Positions 45,871 to 55,319 are shown, counted from the stretch's first letter. The stretch is 64,000 nucleotides of DNA from Verrucomicrobiaceae bacterium (GCA_019694165.1 JAIBCL010000007.1:124001-188000); one strand, 5' to 3'. Numbers and translations: made by a program. Notes: generated from the letters alone by a model not told the origin.

Positions 45871-48800
45871 GTGGCGGCCGGCAGCGGCGTGGTGGCGGCG
45901 ACATTGTGCGTGCGCCGCCATCTTTTCAAGAACCACACTCTCATGCTGTCGAGCACGAGGTAAACGACTGGCGTGGTGTAAAGCGTGAGCGCCTGGCTGA
46001 CGATCAGGCCACCGACCACGGCGATGCCGAGGGGCTTGCGCAATTCACTGCCAACACCGCTGCCAACGGCAAGCGGCAAGGCACCGAGCAGCGCGGCGAA
46101 CGTGGTCATGAGGATGGGGCGGAGGCGCATCTTGCACGCCTCGAAGATGGCCTGCTCGCTGGTGAGATTGCGCTCGCGCTCGGCTTCGAGGGCGAAGTCG
46201 ATCATCATGATGGCGTTCTTCTTCACGATGCCGATGAGCAGGAAGACACCGATCATCGCGAGCACGCCGAACTCCATGTTGAACGCTGTCAGGGCGAGCA
46301 ACGCACCTGCACCCGCCGATGGCAGGGTGCTGAGAATGGTGAGCGGATGGAGGAAGCTCTCGTAGAGGATGCCGAGCACGAGATAGATCACGAGCAGCGC
46401 GGCGAGGATGAGCAGCGGCATGGAGTTGAGCGAAGATTGGAAAGCGCCTGCTGTGCCTTGGAAAGCGCGCTGCACATCTTCGGGAATGCCGATGCGATCC
46501 ACGGCGGCGGTCACGGCTTCGGTTGCGTCATTGAAGGCAACGCCGGGAGCGAGATTGAAGGAGAATGTCAGAGCCGCGAACAAGCCCTGATGGCTAACGG
46601 ACAGCGGCGCGGGCGTGAATTCCCAGTGCGCGAGTTGCGTGAGTGGCACCAGCTTGCCAGACGTGCTGCGCACCATGACATGCTCGAACACGGAGGGATC
46701 ATCGCTTTGCGAGGCTTCGAGGATCACGCGGTATTGATTCAGCGGCGCGTAAATCGTGCTCACCATCCGCTGACCAAAGGAGCTGTTCAGCGCGGCGTCG
46801 ATGGATTGCATCGTCACACCGACGCGCGCGCAGGCCTCGCGATCGACGACGAGTTTCGTGAGCGAGCCCTTGTCTTCGAAGTCGCTGTTCACATCGGCGA
46901 TCTCCTTCACACTCATCAGCGCGGCCTTCACCTTCGGCTCCCACTTGCGCAGCACGTCGAGGTCGCCGGCTTGCAGTGTGTATTGATACAGCGCCTTGCT
47001 GCTGCGTCCGCCCATGCGCAGGTCGGAGGCGGGCATGAGGAACAAGGATGCGCCCGCGAGCTTGCTGAGCTTCGCACGGAAGCGCGAGAGTACGACGTCG
47101 ATGGAATCGCGTTCGGGCGCGGGCTTGAGCGCGACGAACATCATCGCGTTGTTCTTTGGTCCGCCCATGTGTGTGCCCGAGCCAGTGCTGGCGTTCACAT
47201 TGGCCACGGCGGGGTCGGCTTGCACGATCGCTGCTGCCTGGATCAATTTCTCGCGCATCGCCTGGAAGGAGATGGTCTGGTCCGCATTCAGACCGCCGAT
47301 GAGCAAGCCGGTGTCCTGCTGCGGGAAGAAGCCTTTCGGCACGATGCTGAAGAGCCAGAAGTTGAGCACAATGACGCCTGCGAGCGTGAGCAGCGTGAGC
47401 CAGCGATGCTTCAACGCGATGAAGAGCGTGTCGGCATAAAACGACTGCACCCAGCGGAACACACCATCGGCTGCACGAGCGAAGAAGCCGGGTGGTTTTT
47501 CTTCGCGTGTGCGCTTGAGCAGACGCGCGCACATCATCGGCGTGGTGGTGAGGGAGACGATCAATGAGATGCCGATCGCTGCCGAGAGCACGACGGCGAA
47601 CTCACGGAAGAGCAGGCCGAGGAAGCCGCCCATGAAGAGAATCGGAATGAAGACGGCGACGAGCGAGATACTCATCGAGATCACCGTGAAGGTCACCTCG
47701 CGCGTGCCGCGTCGCGTCGCTTCGAGCACGGGCATGCCTTCCTCGATGTGACGCATGATATTCTCCAGCACGACCACCGCATCATCGACGACGAAGCCCG
47801 TCGCGATCGTAAGCGCCATGAGCGTGAGGTTGTTCACGCTGTAACCGCACAACCACATGACGCCAAAGGTGGCGATCAGTGACACGGGCACCGCGACGCC
47901 AGGAATGAGCGTGGCTCTGAACCGGCGCAGGAAACCGAATACCACGAGCACCACGAGCACGGTGGCGATGATCATCGAGTGCTGCACCTCGCGCACGGAC
48001 GCGCGAATCGTCTGTGTGCGCTCCATCGTGACGGACAGCGTCATCGTCGGTGGCACCAGCGCTTTCAGTTGCGGCATGAGCGCCAGCACCTTGTCCACGA
48101 CTTCGATGATGTTCGCTCCAGCCTGTCGCATCACCACGAACGACACGGACGTCTTACCATTCGTGCTGCCGTAGTTAAAGGTGTCCTGCACGGTGTCCGA
48201 TACGTCCCCGAGGTCGCCGAGACGAATCGCGGCACCATTTTGATAGCGCACGATCACCTTCTGATACTCAGCCGCCTTCGAGAGCTGATCACTCGCCACC
48301 ACCTGCCAGCGTCGCGTGCCATTCTCGACCACGCCTTTGGGCCGATTCACGTTCGCGGCCTGGATGGCGATGCGCGCCTCCTCCATCGTGAGATTCGCTC
48401 GTGTCAGCGCCGGCATGTCCAGCGATGAGCGCACGGCCGGCAAGGACGAGCCGCCGACGCTCACGTTGCCCACGCCGTCGATCTGCGAGATCTTTTGCGC
48501 GAGCACGGTCGAGGCCACGTCATACATCTCGCCCGGCGTGTTCACGTCCGAGGTGAGCGCGAGGATCACGATGGGCGAGTCGGCGGAGTTCGACTTGCGA
48601 TAGCTCGGCTGGCTGGGCAGTCCGGTCGGCAAAAGATTGCGCGCCGCCTGGATCGCCGCCGACACCTCGCGCGCATACGCATCGACGCTGCGACCCATCT
48701 CGAACTGCAAGCTCACACGCGCGCTGCCCATCGACGAATACGACGTCATCTCCGTCACACCCGCGATGCGCCCGAGCGAACGCTCAAGTGGTGTCGCGAC

Positions 48801-48986
48801 GGTGGCCGCCATCGTTTCCGGACTCGCGCCTGGGAGCGAAGCCGACACCGAGATGCTCGGGTAATCTACCTGCGGCAACTGCGACACCGGCAGGTATTGA
48901 TACGCCAGCGCCCCAGCGAACGTCAGCGCCAGCGTCGCCAGCGTGGTGGCGACGGGGCGGTGGATGAAGGTGTCGGTGAAGGACAT
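45867..48986 (-). CDS. RND efflux permease (MdtB/MdtC-like)
   Basis: A 1039-residue RND transporter starting MSFTDTFIHRPVATTLATLA. TM4 has the Asp pair in TGFVVDDAVVVLEN (about residue 400), and TM10-11 has LLIGIVKKNAIMMIDFALEA, the variant seen in the MdtB/MdtC/MuxB branch rather than AcrB. LPQVDYPSISVSASLPGASP follows TM1. It is directly upstream of its outer-membrane factor, but a toxin-antitoxin pair, not an adaptor gene, lies upstream. The closest adaptor is at 58545-59732 beside another permease. Confidence 0.93.
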   Translation of the reverse strand: MSFTDTFIHRPVATTLATLALTFAGALAYQYLPVSQLPQVDYPSISVSASLPGASPETMAATVATPLERSLGRIAGVTEMTSYSSMGSARVSLQFEMGRSVDAYAREVSAAIQAARNLLPTGLPSQPSYRKSNSADSPIVILALTSDVNTPGEMYDVASTVLAQKISQIDGVGNVSVGGSSLPAVRSSLDMPALTRANLTMEEARIAIQAANVNRPKGVVENGTRRWQVVASDQLSKAAEYQKVIVRYQNGAAIRLGDLGDVSDTVQDTFNYGSTNGKTSVSFVVMRQAGANIIEVVDKVLALMPQLKALVPPTMTLSVTMERTQTIRASVREVQHSMIIATVLVVLVVFGFLRRFRATLIPGVAVPVSLIATFGVMWLCGYSVNNLTLMALTIATGFVVDDAVVVLENIMRHIEEGMPVLEATRRGTREVTFTVISMSISLVAVFIPILFMGGFLGLLFREFAVVLSAAIGISLIVSLTTTPMMCARLLKRTREEKPPGFFARAADGVFRWVQSFYADTLFIALKHRWLTLLTLAGVIVLNFWLFSIVPKGFFPQQDTGLLIGGLNADQTISFQAMREKLIQAAAIVQADPAVANVNASTGSGTHMGGPKNNAMMFVALKPAPERDSIDVVLSRFRAKLSKLAGASLFLMPASDLRMGGRSSKALYQYTLQAGDLDVLRKWEPKVKAALMSVKEIADVNSDFEDKGSLTKLVVDREACARVGVTMQSIDAALNSSFGQRMVSTIYAPLNQYRVILEASQSDDPSVFEHVMVRSTSGKLVPLTQLAHWEFTPAPLSVSHQGLFAALTFSFNLAPGVAFNDATEAVTAAVDRIGIPEDVQRAFQGTAGAFQSSLNSMPLLILAALLVIYLVLGILYESFLHPLTILSTLPSAGAGALLALTAFNMEFGVLAMIGVFLLIGIVKKNAIMMIDFALEAERERNLTSEQAIFEACKMRLRPILMTTFAALLGALPLAVGSGVGSELRKPLGIAVVGGLIVSQALTLYTTPVVYLVLDSMRVWFLKRWRRTHNVAATTPLPAAT

Positions 48987-48996
48987 GGGCGGTGCG

Positions 48997-49458
48997 TTAT
49001 GAGGTGCTCCAGTTCTCACACTTCAAGCCCTTCACGCGCTTGAACTCTTTCGTGTTGTTCGTGACGAGCACCGCACCCAATGCGAGTGCATGGGCGGCGA
49101 TGAGCAAATCGTTGGGACCGATGGTCTGGCCGCTCTTCTCCAAGATGAAGCGAGTGTCTCGATAGCATCTCGTCGCATGGCCCGGTTCAAACGCAAAGTG
49201 GAGGAATGGGGCAAAGGTGCGCTCGACTCGCTCTCGCTCCAATTCAGGATCGACAGCTTTGGCGGCACCGAACTCCAACTCGGCGACAGTGATCGCTGAC
49301 AATCCCACCACATGCCCGGACTTGGCCCTGTGCTCGGCCGCGTCAAAGATGCGATTTCCCGTGGCTTGTCGTGCGCGCTGGCTGGCATTGTGCGGCGACC
49401 GGATGTTCATCCCGCGCAGCACCATGACGGCCATGTCAGTGTCGAGCAGATAGATCAT
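48997..49458 (-). CDS. vapC: PIN-domain ribonuclease toxin VapC
   Basis: A 153-residue PIN-domain protein. The acidic site residues are visible: D in YLLDTDMAVM, E in ITVAELEFGAAK, and NDLLIAAHALALG then VTNNTKEF. ATG 49458 touches the vapB stop (TGATG); a TTG three bases earlier is less likely. It ends 10 bases before the RND permease start, so read-through into the pump operon is possible. Confidence 0.92.
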   Translation of the reverse strand: MIYLLDTDMAVMVLRGMNIRSPHNASQRARQATGNRIFDAAEHRAKSGHVVGLSAITVAELEFGAAKAVDPELERERVERTFAPFLHFAFEPGHATRCYRDTRFILEKSGQTIGPNDLLIAAHALALGAVLVTNNTKEFKRVKGLKCENWSTS

Positions 49459-49703
49459 CAATCCCTGCCCCAGTCACGTTGTTCGAGTTTCAGATTCTTG
49501 TTCCGGTTCTCCATCGCCTCGAAGAACGATTCCGACAGTCCCTGGCAAGCTTCTCTCGCCGCCTCCCACGGATCACGCTCTGCGATCAAGATGCCCTCCG
49601 GGACTCTTTTCAAAATGACCTCCGATCCCGTGACACGGAAGCTCTTCGGCAGCCGGATGGCCTGGCTGCGACCGTTCATGAAGACTTTGGCTCTGGCGCT
49701 CAT
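49458..49703 (-). CDS. vapB: AbrB/MazE-type antitoxin VapB
   Basis: An 81-residue swapped-hairpin antitoxin. ARAKVFMNGRSQAIRLPKSF then SEVILKRVPEGILI is the AbrB-like DNA-binding fold; the C-terminal half (WEAAREACQGLSESFFEAM) would wrap the toxin. First gene of the vapBC pair, presumably self-repressing. Confidence 0.92.
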   Translation of the reverse strand: MSARAKVFMNGRSQAIRLPKSFRVTGSEVILKRVPEGILIAERDPWEAAREACQGLSESFFEAMENRNKNLKLEQRDWGRD

Positions 49704-50033
49704 GGCGTGATCTATACCAGTTGATGGATACCGAGACTAGCTGGAATTCATCGCATTCCCGAGGTGCTGACACCAAGCTGACAGTGCGCGTATTCATGCG
49801 CTTGAGCGCGTGACGGCACCGCAGCGTGATGCGCGATCGTTGTGGCCGATTGACGCCCGTGCGCGCTAAAGCGCGGCACTCCTGCTCTCCTTGCGCGCCA
49901 GCCGCGCCTTCCGTAGCGTCCGCCCCATGCCCGAGCAGGAGCACTCCACACATCCCGCCACGCTGCGCACGCGCCCGACGGCGTCTGCCCTGCCTGCCTG
50001 TTCCGCGATGCCATCCACCAGGGCGATGCCGAG

Positions 50034-51215
50034 TTGCCGCCGCCACCACCGCCGCCCATCGACGACGTGCGCCGCGCATTCCCCGAATTCGATGATCTCC
50101 ACCACCTCGTCAGCGGCGGCATGGGCCACGTCTATCGCGGCACCTACAAGCCCCAGGGCGTCACGCAGATATTGAAACTCATCTGCCTCGACGACATCCT
50201 GCTCTCGCTGGCCGATCTCATCCGCCGCTTCGAGGCCGAGGCCAAAGCCGCCAGCCAGCTCGACCCCGAGCACATCGTCATCGTCCACGACGCCGGAGCC
50301 AGCGCCTGCGGCACCTACCGCTACATCCGCATGGAATACCTCCCCGGCGGCAATCTCCAGCAAGCCCTCGACAACGGCACGCTCACCCCGCAGGCCGCGC
50401 TCGGCCTCATGCCCGGACTTCTCGCGGGACTCCAGCACGCGCACGATCACTGCATCGTGCATCGCGACATCAAGCCCTCGAATTTGCTTTTGAATGCCGC
50501 GCACACCGCGCTCAAGCTCGCTGACTTCGGCATCGCCAAATCACCGCGCCCCGTGCAAACCGAAACCCACACCCGCACGGGCTTGCAACTCGGCACGCCG
50601 ACCTACACCGCGCCCGAACTCCTCATCGACTCCGCCAGCGCCAGCCCGCGCAGCGACATCTACTCGCTTGGCGTCGTGCTCAAAGACATCCACCAAGCCG
50701 CCGCCAAAACCAAGACCCCACTCCCCGCCGCCCTCAGCCAGATCGCCGACAAAGCCACCGCCCAGCAACCCCAGCACCGCCACCAAACCGCCCGCGAACT
50801 TCAGCAAGCCCTCGAAGCCCTCCTGCAAAACCGCGCGTCCGAAGCCAGCGCGCTGAGTGCGTCTGCTCCGCCTGCCAAGCCTGTGCATCATCCCGATTGG
50901 GAAACGCTCTCGCCCGAGCACCAGCAACTCTTGCGTGGCACCTATCGCGACCACGGTGATCCAAGCCGGATCAAGATCGAGTTCGATGATGAGCGCATCA
51001 CGATTGAGGGGTTTGATTTGTCACTCAACGCGACATTAGCAGATGTTCAATTTGTATTGGGTCGCGGCCGGATGCTTGAGATCAACCTCGGAGCAAATCG
51101 ATCAACTGGTCAGTATCATTTGCGCTCCTTGCTTTGTGTTTGGGATGAACTTGGCATTATTAATCCGGCAACAAGAAAGCGCGTCAAGCGGCGTAGCGGG
51201 TGGAGTTGGAATTGA
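50034..51215 (+). CDS. Ser/Thr protein kinase, 3' end replaced by IS630 insertion, 5' end possibly frameshifted
   Basis: Cytoplasmic Ser/Thr kinase. VSGGMGHVYRG glycine loop, Lys in ILKLI, YIRMEYLPGGNLQQAL, catalytic loop IVHRDIKPSN, ADFGIAK, GTPTYTAPEL, SDIYSLGVVL. A second domain follows (about residues 290-375). The last 18 or so residues (NPATRKRVKRRSGWSWN) come from the IS end. The only start in this frame is a TTG at 50034, but the frame is open back to 49917 and encodes CPACLFRD, a Cys pair common at the start of such kinases. An ATG at 49927 lies in another frame, so a frameshift before 49985 is likely. Without the IS the gene would continue to 53060. Confidence 0.85.
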   Translation: MPPPPPPPIDDVRRAFPEFDDLHHLVSGGMGHVYRGTYKPQGVTQILKLICLDDILLSLADLIRRFEAEAKAASQLDPEHIVIVHDAGASACGTYRYIRMEYLPGGNLQQALDNGTLTPQAALGLMPGLLAGLQHAHDHCIVHRDIKPSNLLLNAAHTALKLADFGIAKSPRPVQTETHTRTGLQLGTPTYTAPELLIDSASASPRSDIYSLGVVLKDIHQAAAKTKTPLPAALSQIADKATAQQPQHRHQTARELQQALEALLQNRASEASALSASAPPAKPVHHPDWETLSPEHQQLLRGTYRDHGDPSRIKIEFDDERITIEGFDLSLNATLADVQFVLGRGRMLEINLGANRSTGQYHLRSLLCVWDELGIINPATRKRVKRRSGWSWN

Positions 51216-52335
51216 AGAACGCGCGAACCTGTTCAGGCTGCTTTTGGCATGAGCGCATCTGGCCGATGATCTGCTCTTGGAGCTCGCGCTCATTGCGTGC
51301 GGCTGGCAGCTGGCCGAGCCTGCTTTTGAGCGAGCGATTGAGCCGCTCGTCGGGGTTGAGTTCCGGGCTGTAGCTGGGCAGGTGATGCACCACGATCTGC
51401 TCGCGATGCTGCATCAGCCATTCCTTCACAGGCTTGCTGTGATGCACTCGCAGGTTGTCGAGGATGAGATAGACTTTTCGGCCTTGCATCGAGCGCACCA
51501 GCCGCTCCAGGAACCTGATGAGCAACGCGGAGTTCAACGCGCCCTTGTATACCATCCAGCGTGAGCTGCCCCGGTTGCTCACCGCGCTCATCATCGAACT
51601 GCCAAAGCGTTTGGACATCTGCCTGACCTCGGGTGTCTCTCCGCGCGGCGCATAGCCGCGCACGGCGTTGGGCTGGTTGTTGACCCCGGTCTGGTCTCCC
51701 CAGTAGATTTCGGCTCCTTCGGCCTTCGCCTGGGCCGCGATCTGCGGATACTGTTGCTCCAGCCACGCCTTGACCTCCTTGGGGCGCTGCTCGTAGGCCC
51801 GCTTCAACGGCTTCTGCGGTGTGAGCCGAGCGAAGCGAGACAGCCAGCCGCAGGCTGCCCCGCAGGGGTGAGCGTAGCGAAGCAACCCCCAGCGCTTCAA
51901 ATACAGCCCCATCGTGCGCACCGGCAGCTTCAGGCCGAAGCGTTTCGCCAGCAGTTGGGCCACAGCTTTGCGCGTCCACAGGGCGAAGGGCAGCTTCAAC
52001 TGCTCGGGCAGCCTGTCGGTGATGAGCCTTCTGATCTCCCTCTCCTGTGCGGCGCTCATGCGCCGCTTTTCCCCGTGTTTGCGGCCACGTTCGTCACGCA
52101 GCAGCGCCTGGGTTCCGTGCTCATGCTGGTGCTGCTTCCACTGCTGCACGGTGCGTGGATGCACGCCCACCGCCTCGGCGATGTCGTGTGCCTTCCAGCC
52201 TTTCTTGACCAGAAGCATCGCCCGACGGCGTGCCTCCACCTGTTGCTCTTTGCTGAGTTTGCGTCCGTCTTCCTTCATGTGGACGCTCCTATAGCCTACC
52301 CAAGGACTACGCGCTATCTATTTGCCGTATTAATA
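51158..52335. mobile_element. IS630-family insertion sequence inserted in a kinase gene
   Basis: Ends are 27-bp imperfect inverted repeats, 51158-51184 and 52309-52335 (23 of 27 identical, both reading TATTAAT-n-CGGCAA-n-n-AGA-n-AGCGCGT inward). The outermost TA on each side fits the TA target duplication of IS630/Tc1-mariner elements, leaving an element of 1174 bp with a single transposase gene filling nearly all of it. Confidence 0.9.
51184..52278 (-). CDS. IS630-family DDE transposase
   Basis: A 364-residue transposase. Its N-terminal winged helix-turn-helix is AHDIAEAVGVHPRTVQQWKQ, with a second DNA-binding part LPFALWTRKAVAQLLAKRFG. The DDE catalytic core has IYWGDQTGVNN (D1), VYLILDNLRVHHSK (D2), and LPSYSPELNPDERLNRSLK (E). 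Single open frame, so the element may be active; the stop codon overlaps the inner edge of the left inverted repeat by one base. Confidence 0.95.
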   Translation of the reverse strand: MKEDGRKLSKEQQVEARRRAMLLVKKGWKAHDIAEAVGVHPRTVQQWKQHQHEHGTQALLRDERGRKHGEKRRMSAAQEREIRRLITDRLPEQLKLPFALWTRKAVAQLLAKRFGLKLPVRTMGLYLKRWGLLRYAHPCGAACGWLSRFARLTPQKPLKRAYEQRPKEVKAWLEQQYPQIAAQAKAEGAEIYWGDQTGVNNQPNAVRGYAPRGETPEVRQMSKRFGSSMMSAVSNRGSSRWMVYKGALNSALLIRFLERLVRSMQGRKVYLILDNLRVHHSKPVKEWLMQHREQIVVHHLPSYSPELNPDERLNRSLKSRLGQLPAARNERELQEQIIGQMRSCQKQPEQVRAFFNSNSTRYAA

Positions 52336-53060
52336 GCTGCGCGGCGTGTCGTCACGGACTGCATGTCATTCGATTTTTCATTTGGCTCGATCCTTCTCCG
52401 CTCGCTCCACTACCGAAGAAATCGCCAGGGCGTTGGTTGTGGGAGGTGGATGCGGTTGCTCATCCAACGGCAAAGGCGTTTGCGGGGAAGCTTTGGCTTC
52501 ACAATCATGAGTGGCAGGAATGCCCAACGCTCAATTCACCCGACGTTGCGTCCAACCCAACTGCATGGCACCAGTATGACACCTATTCAGTCTCCCAAAA
52601 ACGAGAGCAGGACTTTGCAACGCATAACGATTATCCGATCGAAGACGAGCCATTCGAGTTCGAAGTCAGATCGAGTCCATCATGGGCGCACGAACGTTGG
52701 GATACGTCGGCCACGTTGGACGATTTCCGCAAGACTGGTCGCAATTGCTTTGGATTCTACCGCTCACGTAAACAGGCAACATCAAGTTCCCTCGGTTGTG
52801 TTTTTTTGGCTCCTGTTACCGCGATGAAGAGGACGGTATTTGACGGTGCATTCAGCGCGGGAGGCAATGCGCCCGAAGAAACCATGGATCAGATGACTCC
52901 AGATGAGAGAGTTGTCCTTCGACTTCGGAGCGCACATTCCAATTATCGATGGTCGTCGTATGCTGACGCAGTATTGACCGACAGAAGGCTGTTTGTGAAG
53001 CCACAAGGAAGCAAGGCACAAGGAGGCAAGGACTACCAAGTAAAAAGATTAGCCTCCTAA
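52336..53060 (+). pseudogene. 3' remnant of the IS-interrupted kinase gene
   Basis: Reading on from the IS junction in the kinase phase gives an uninterrupted frame to the TAA at 53058-53060: CAACRHGLHVIRFFIWLDPS, WEVDAVAHPTAKAFAGKLWL, DEPFEFEVRSSPSWAHERWD, DDFRKTGRNCFGFYRS, ending KRLAS. Alone it has no proper start (a TTG at 52437 is the first). Base composition is less GC-rich than the kinase domain. Removing the IS plus one TA joins it in frame to 50034-51159 as a 617-codon gene. Confidence 0.85.
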
Positions 53061-53714
53061 TGCAATGGTGAGCGCGACCAGTCCGCTGCCGAGCAGCATC
53101 ATCGACAGCCCCATTCGCCAGAGCCGATGCTCCGCGTAGCGTCCGAGCGAATAGCCCGCGAGGAACAGCATGATCAGCGCGATGCCGTTCGACACCCGCA
53201 ATGCCTCCAGCGCATTTTTCATGAACATGAAGGGAATGACGACTGGAAAGGTGGCGAGGAAGCACAGGGGAAAAACGCCGACTGCGCCGAGGACATCATC
53301 CTTGCCGAGTCGAGGCACGGCGGGCAGGTCGGAGATCTGGCCCAGCTTCCGGCGCAGGCCTTCAAAGTCATCGTCGCTCATGGTTTGTCCGACCACGGGC
53401 GGCAGGGCATCGGAGATGATGGCGCGCGTCTCGCGAGGATCAGTGGTGTTTCGCAGAGTGCGCAGGATGGCCAGTCCATGGGCGCGCTGTGTCAGATTTC
53501 CGATCAGGTAGATGACGCCATCGATCAATCCCCACGCGATGTTGCAGCCGATGGCTCCGATCAGCATTGTCTTCACCTCCTCCTTCCCGGACTCGGCGGC
53601 GCTCATGGCACAGGTGAAGGAGAGAGCCATGATCAGCCCAAAGAGCACTTCAGATATGCGCTCGATGGGGTCGAGAAGGCGTTTGCGTGGCTTCGACGGA
53701 AGGTTCGTGTTCAT
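53049..53714 (-). CDS. VIT1/CCC1-like membrane transporter
   Basis: A 221-residue membrane protein. The N-terminus LLDPIERISEVLFGLIMALS is the family signature of VIT/CCC1-type proteins (iron or manganese transporters). Further helices are MLIGAIGCNIAWGLIDGVIY, VLGAVGVFPLCFLATFPVVI, GIALIMLFLAGYSLGRYA and MGLSMMLLGSGLVALTIALGG. A soluble insert (about residues 75-140) lies between TM2 and TM3. ATG 53714 overlaps the Cax stop by 4 bases. It is convergent with the kinase remnant, overlapping by 12 bases. Confidence 0.8.
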   Translation of the reverse strand: MNTNLPSKPRKRLLDPIERISEVLFGLIMALSFTCAMSAAESGKEEVKTMLIGAIGCNIAWGLIDGVIYLIGNLTQRAHGLAILRTLRNTTDPRETRAIISDALPPVVGQTMSDDDFEGLRRKLGQISDLPAVPRLGKDDVLGAVGVFPLCFLATFPVVIPFMFMKNALEALRVSNGIALIMLFLAGYSLGRYAEHRLWRMGLSMMLLGSGLVALTIALGG

Positions 53715-54850
53715 GGTGATGACATCTGCCCGGAACCAGGTTTCGAATTTGCCGGCGGATGGGCTTGCGGCGGCAGGAGATAAAGCAGCATGGCGAAGAT
53801 CAGGTAAACCATCAGCGCCAGCACGCCGACGAACCACGCAGAGCGGCCGCTGTTGGTGACGAGCGAGGCGGTCAGCGTGGCGATCATCATCATCACCACG
53901 GCACCGGGCCAGAACCGCAGATCCATAGGTGTTGGTCCCATCACATGACTCAGGAGCACGAGCACAGGCGCCACGAAGAGCGCGATCTGCGAGGCGCTTC
54001 CGAGAGCGATGCCGACGCTGAGGTCCAGCCGGTTCTTCCGCGCACCGGATAAGGCCGATGCCATCTCCGCAGCACCGCCGACGAGCGCCACGACGATGAA
54101 GCCGACGAACGCCTGCGACATCCCGAGCGACAGCGCAGCCTCCTGCACGGACTCGACGAAAATCTCGCTGACCAGTGCGACTAGCAGCGTGATACCCGCC
54201 AGCGTCGCCATTGCTGTCTTGATCGGCCACGGCTCCTCGGCCTCGTGATCGTGCGACTCGCTGACAAAAAGCTCGCGGTGCGTCTTGAGAGAAAACAGCA
54301 TGCCCAGCGCGTAGGCACTGATGAGCAGGACTGCGAGGCCGACGCTCAGCTTGTTTGTGAAGGCCGCCACGGATGCGGAGTCAGCCCCGGCGACGGCGGA
54401 CGGCACTGCGAGCGCGATGGTGGCGAGAAAAAGCAATCCAGCCTGCATCCGTGCGTTCACCCGGTTGAACTCCTGCGTGTGGTGCTTCAATCCACCGAGC
54501 AGAAAAGATGCGCCGAGCATGAACAGCGTGTTGGTGACGATCGCTCCGGCGAGAGAGGCCTTCACGAGCATGTATTCTCCCGCCCGCAAAGCGGTGAGGC
54601 CGATGACCAGCTCGGTCAGGTTGCCGAGCGTCGCGTTGAGCAGGCCGCCGACCGCGTCACCCGTCTTGGCTGCGACCGATTCGGTGGCGTGGCTCAGGAG
54701 CGCGGCCAGCGGAATGATCGCGAGCACGGACAAAACGAACAACAGGGTGGATGCATGGGGCGCCGCCTTCTCAGCGATAAAAACGACGGGCACGAAAACC
54801 AGCAGCCACAGCAGCGGATTGTGCCGGACCTCTTTGAGAAGGACGTTCAT
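53711..54850 (-). CDS. cax: Ca2+/H+ antiporter (CaCA/Cax family)
   Basis: A 379-residue cation/proton exchanger with about 11 membrane helices in two homologous halves. The alpha-repeat motifs are GNLTELVIGLTAL (first half) and LVGGAAEMASALSGARKNRL (second half), with the conserved Asn/Glu acidic residues. A His-rich cytoplasmic loop (SESHDHEAEEPW) separates the halves. It sits between a basic H1-like protein and the VIT-like transporter, all minus strand and tightly spaced, which suggests a divalent-cation handling operon. Confidence 0.93.
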   Translation of the reverse strand: MNVLLKEVRHNPLLWLLVFVPVVFIAEKAAPHASTLLFVLSVLAIIPLAALLSHATESVAAKTGDAVGGLLNATLGNLTELVIGLTALRAGEYMLVKASLAGAIVTNTLFMLGASFLLGGLKHHTQEFNRVNARMQAGLLFLATIALAVPSAVAGADSASVAAFTNKLSVGLAVLLISAYALGMLFSLKTHRELFVSESHDHEAEEPWPIKTAMATLAGITLLVALVSEIFVESVQEAALSLGMSQAFVGFIVVALVGGAAEMASALSGARKNRLDLSVGIALGSASQIALFVAPVLVLLSHVMGPTPMDLRFWPGAVVMMMIATLTASLVTNSGRSAWFVGVLALMVYLIFAMLLYLLPPQAHPPANSKPGSGQMSSP

Positions 54851-54854
54851 GGCG

Positions 54855-55319
54855 TCATGCAGGCGTAGCTTCCTCCGGCACGGTTGTCGGAATCGTCACG
54901 GCCTCGACTGGCGGCGGCTCATCCGCAACGAGCGGGACGATGGAAACGATGGGTGAAGGGCGCGGCGCTCTCTTGCGTTTGACTGGCAATCGACGTTTTG
55001 CAGGAGCCGGTTCATGCGCGGCGCTTGTCGCGGCGGCGCGGAATTCTGCGGCGGTTTTCTTTGCCGATGCTTCAGATTTCCCATCGGCTTTGCTGATCGC
55101 TTTCTCGAATGCGTGCTGCAAGGCCTTCACATTCTTCCGAGCGGCCTTTGCCGCTTTGCGAGCGAGCTTGAATGCCTTGCGGGCTTTCTTCAGCACTTCC
55201 TTCGCCTCGGCTGCCTTGGATTTCGCGACATCGGCTTTCCGGATCGCCTCCTCCAGGCGCACGCTGATGGCCTTGGATGTTGAAGAAGTTTTTCTGCTGG
55301 CTGGTTTTGTCTTCTTCAT
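54855..55319 (-). CDS. Lys/Ala-rich histone H1-like protein
   Basis: A 154-residue very basic protein: MKKTKPASRKTSSTSKAIS, then a Lys/Ala/Glu helical middle (KSKAAEAKEVLKKARKAFKL; ARKAAKAARKNVKALQ), then a Pro/Arg stretch and an acidic hydrophobic tail. The composition matches bacterial H1-like or alanine/lysine-rich nucleoid proteins, but such composition is weak evidence of DNA binding. The stop is 4 bases before the Cax ATG. Confidence 0.6.
   Translation of the reverse strand: MKKTKPASRKTSSTSKAISVRLEEAIRKADVAKSKAAEAKEVLKKARKAFKLARKAAKAARKNVKALQHAFEKAISKADGKSEASAKKTAAEFRAAATSAAHEPAPAKRRLPVKRKRAPRPSPIVSIVPLVADEPPPVEAVTIPTTVPEEATPA

Noticed and set aside
45906-47567. A long plus-strand frame opposite the MdtB/C-like permease
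   Set aside because: His/Glu/Arg-rich shadow of a high-GC coding strand with no domain; the permease on the minus strand is full length.
51102-51293. Short frames across the left IS630 end
   Set aside because: They overlap the inverted repeat and transposase terminus and have no protein-like features.
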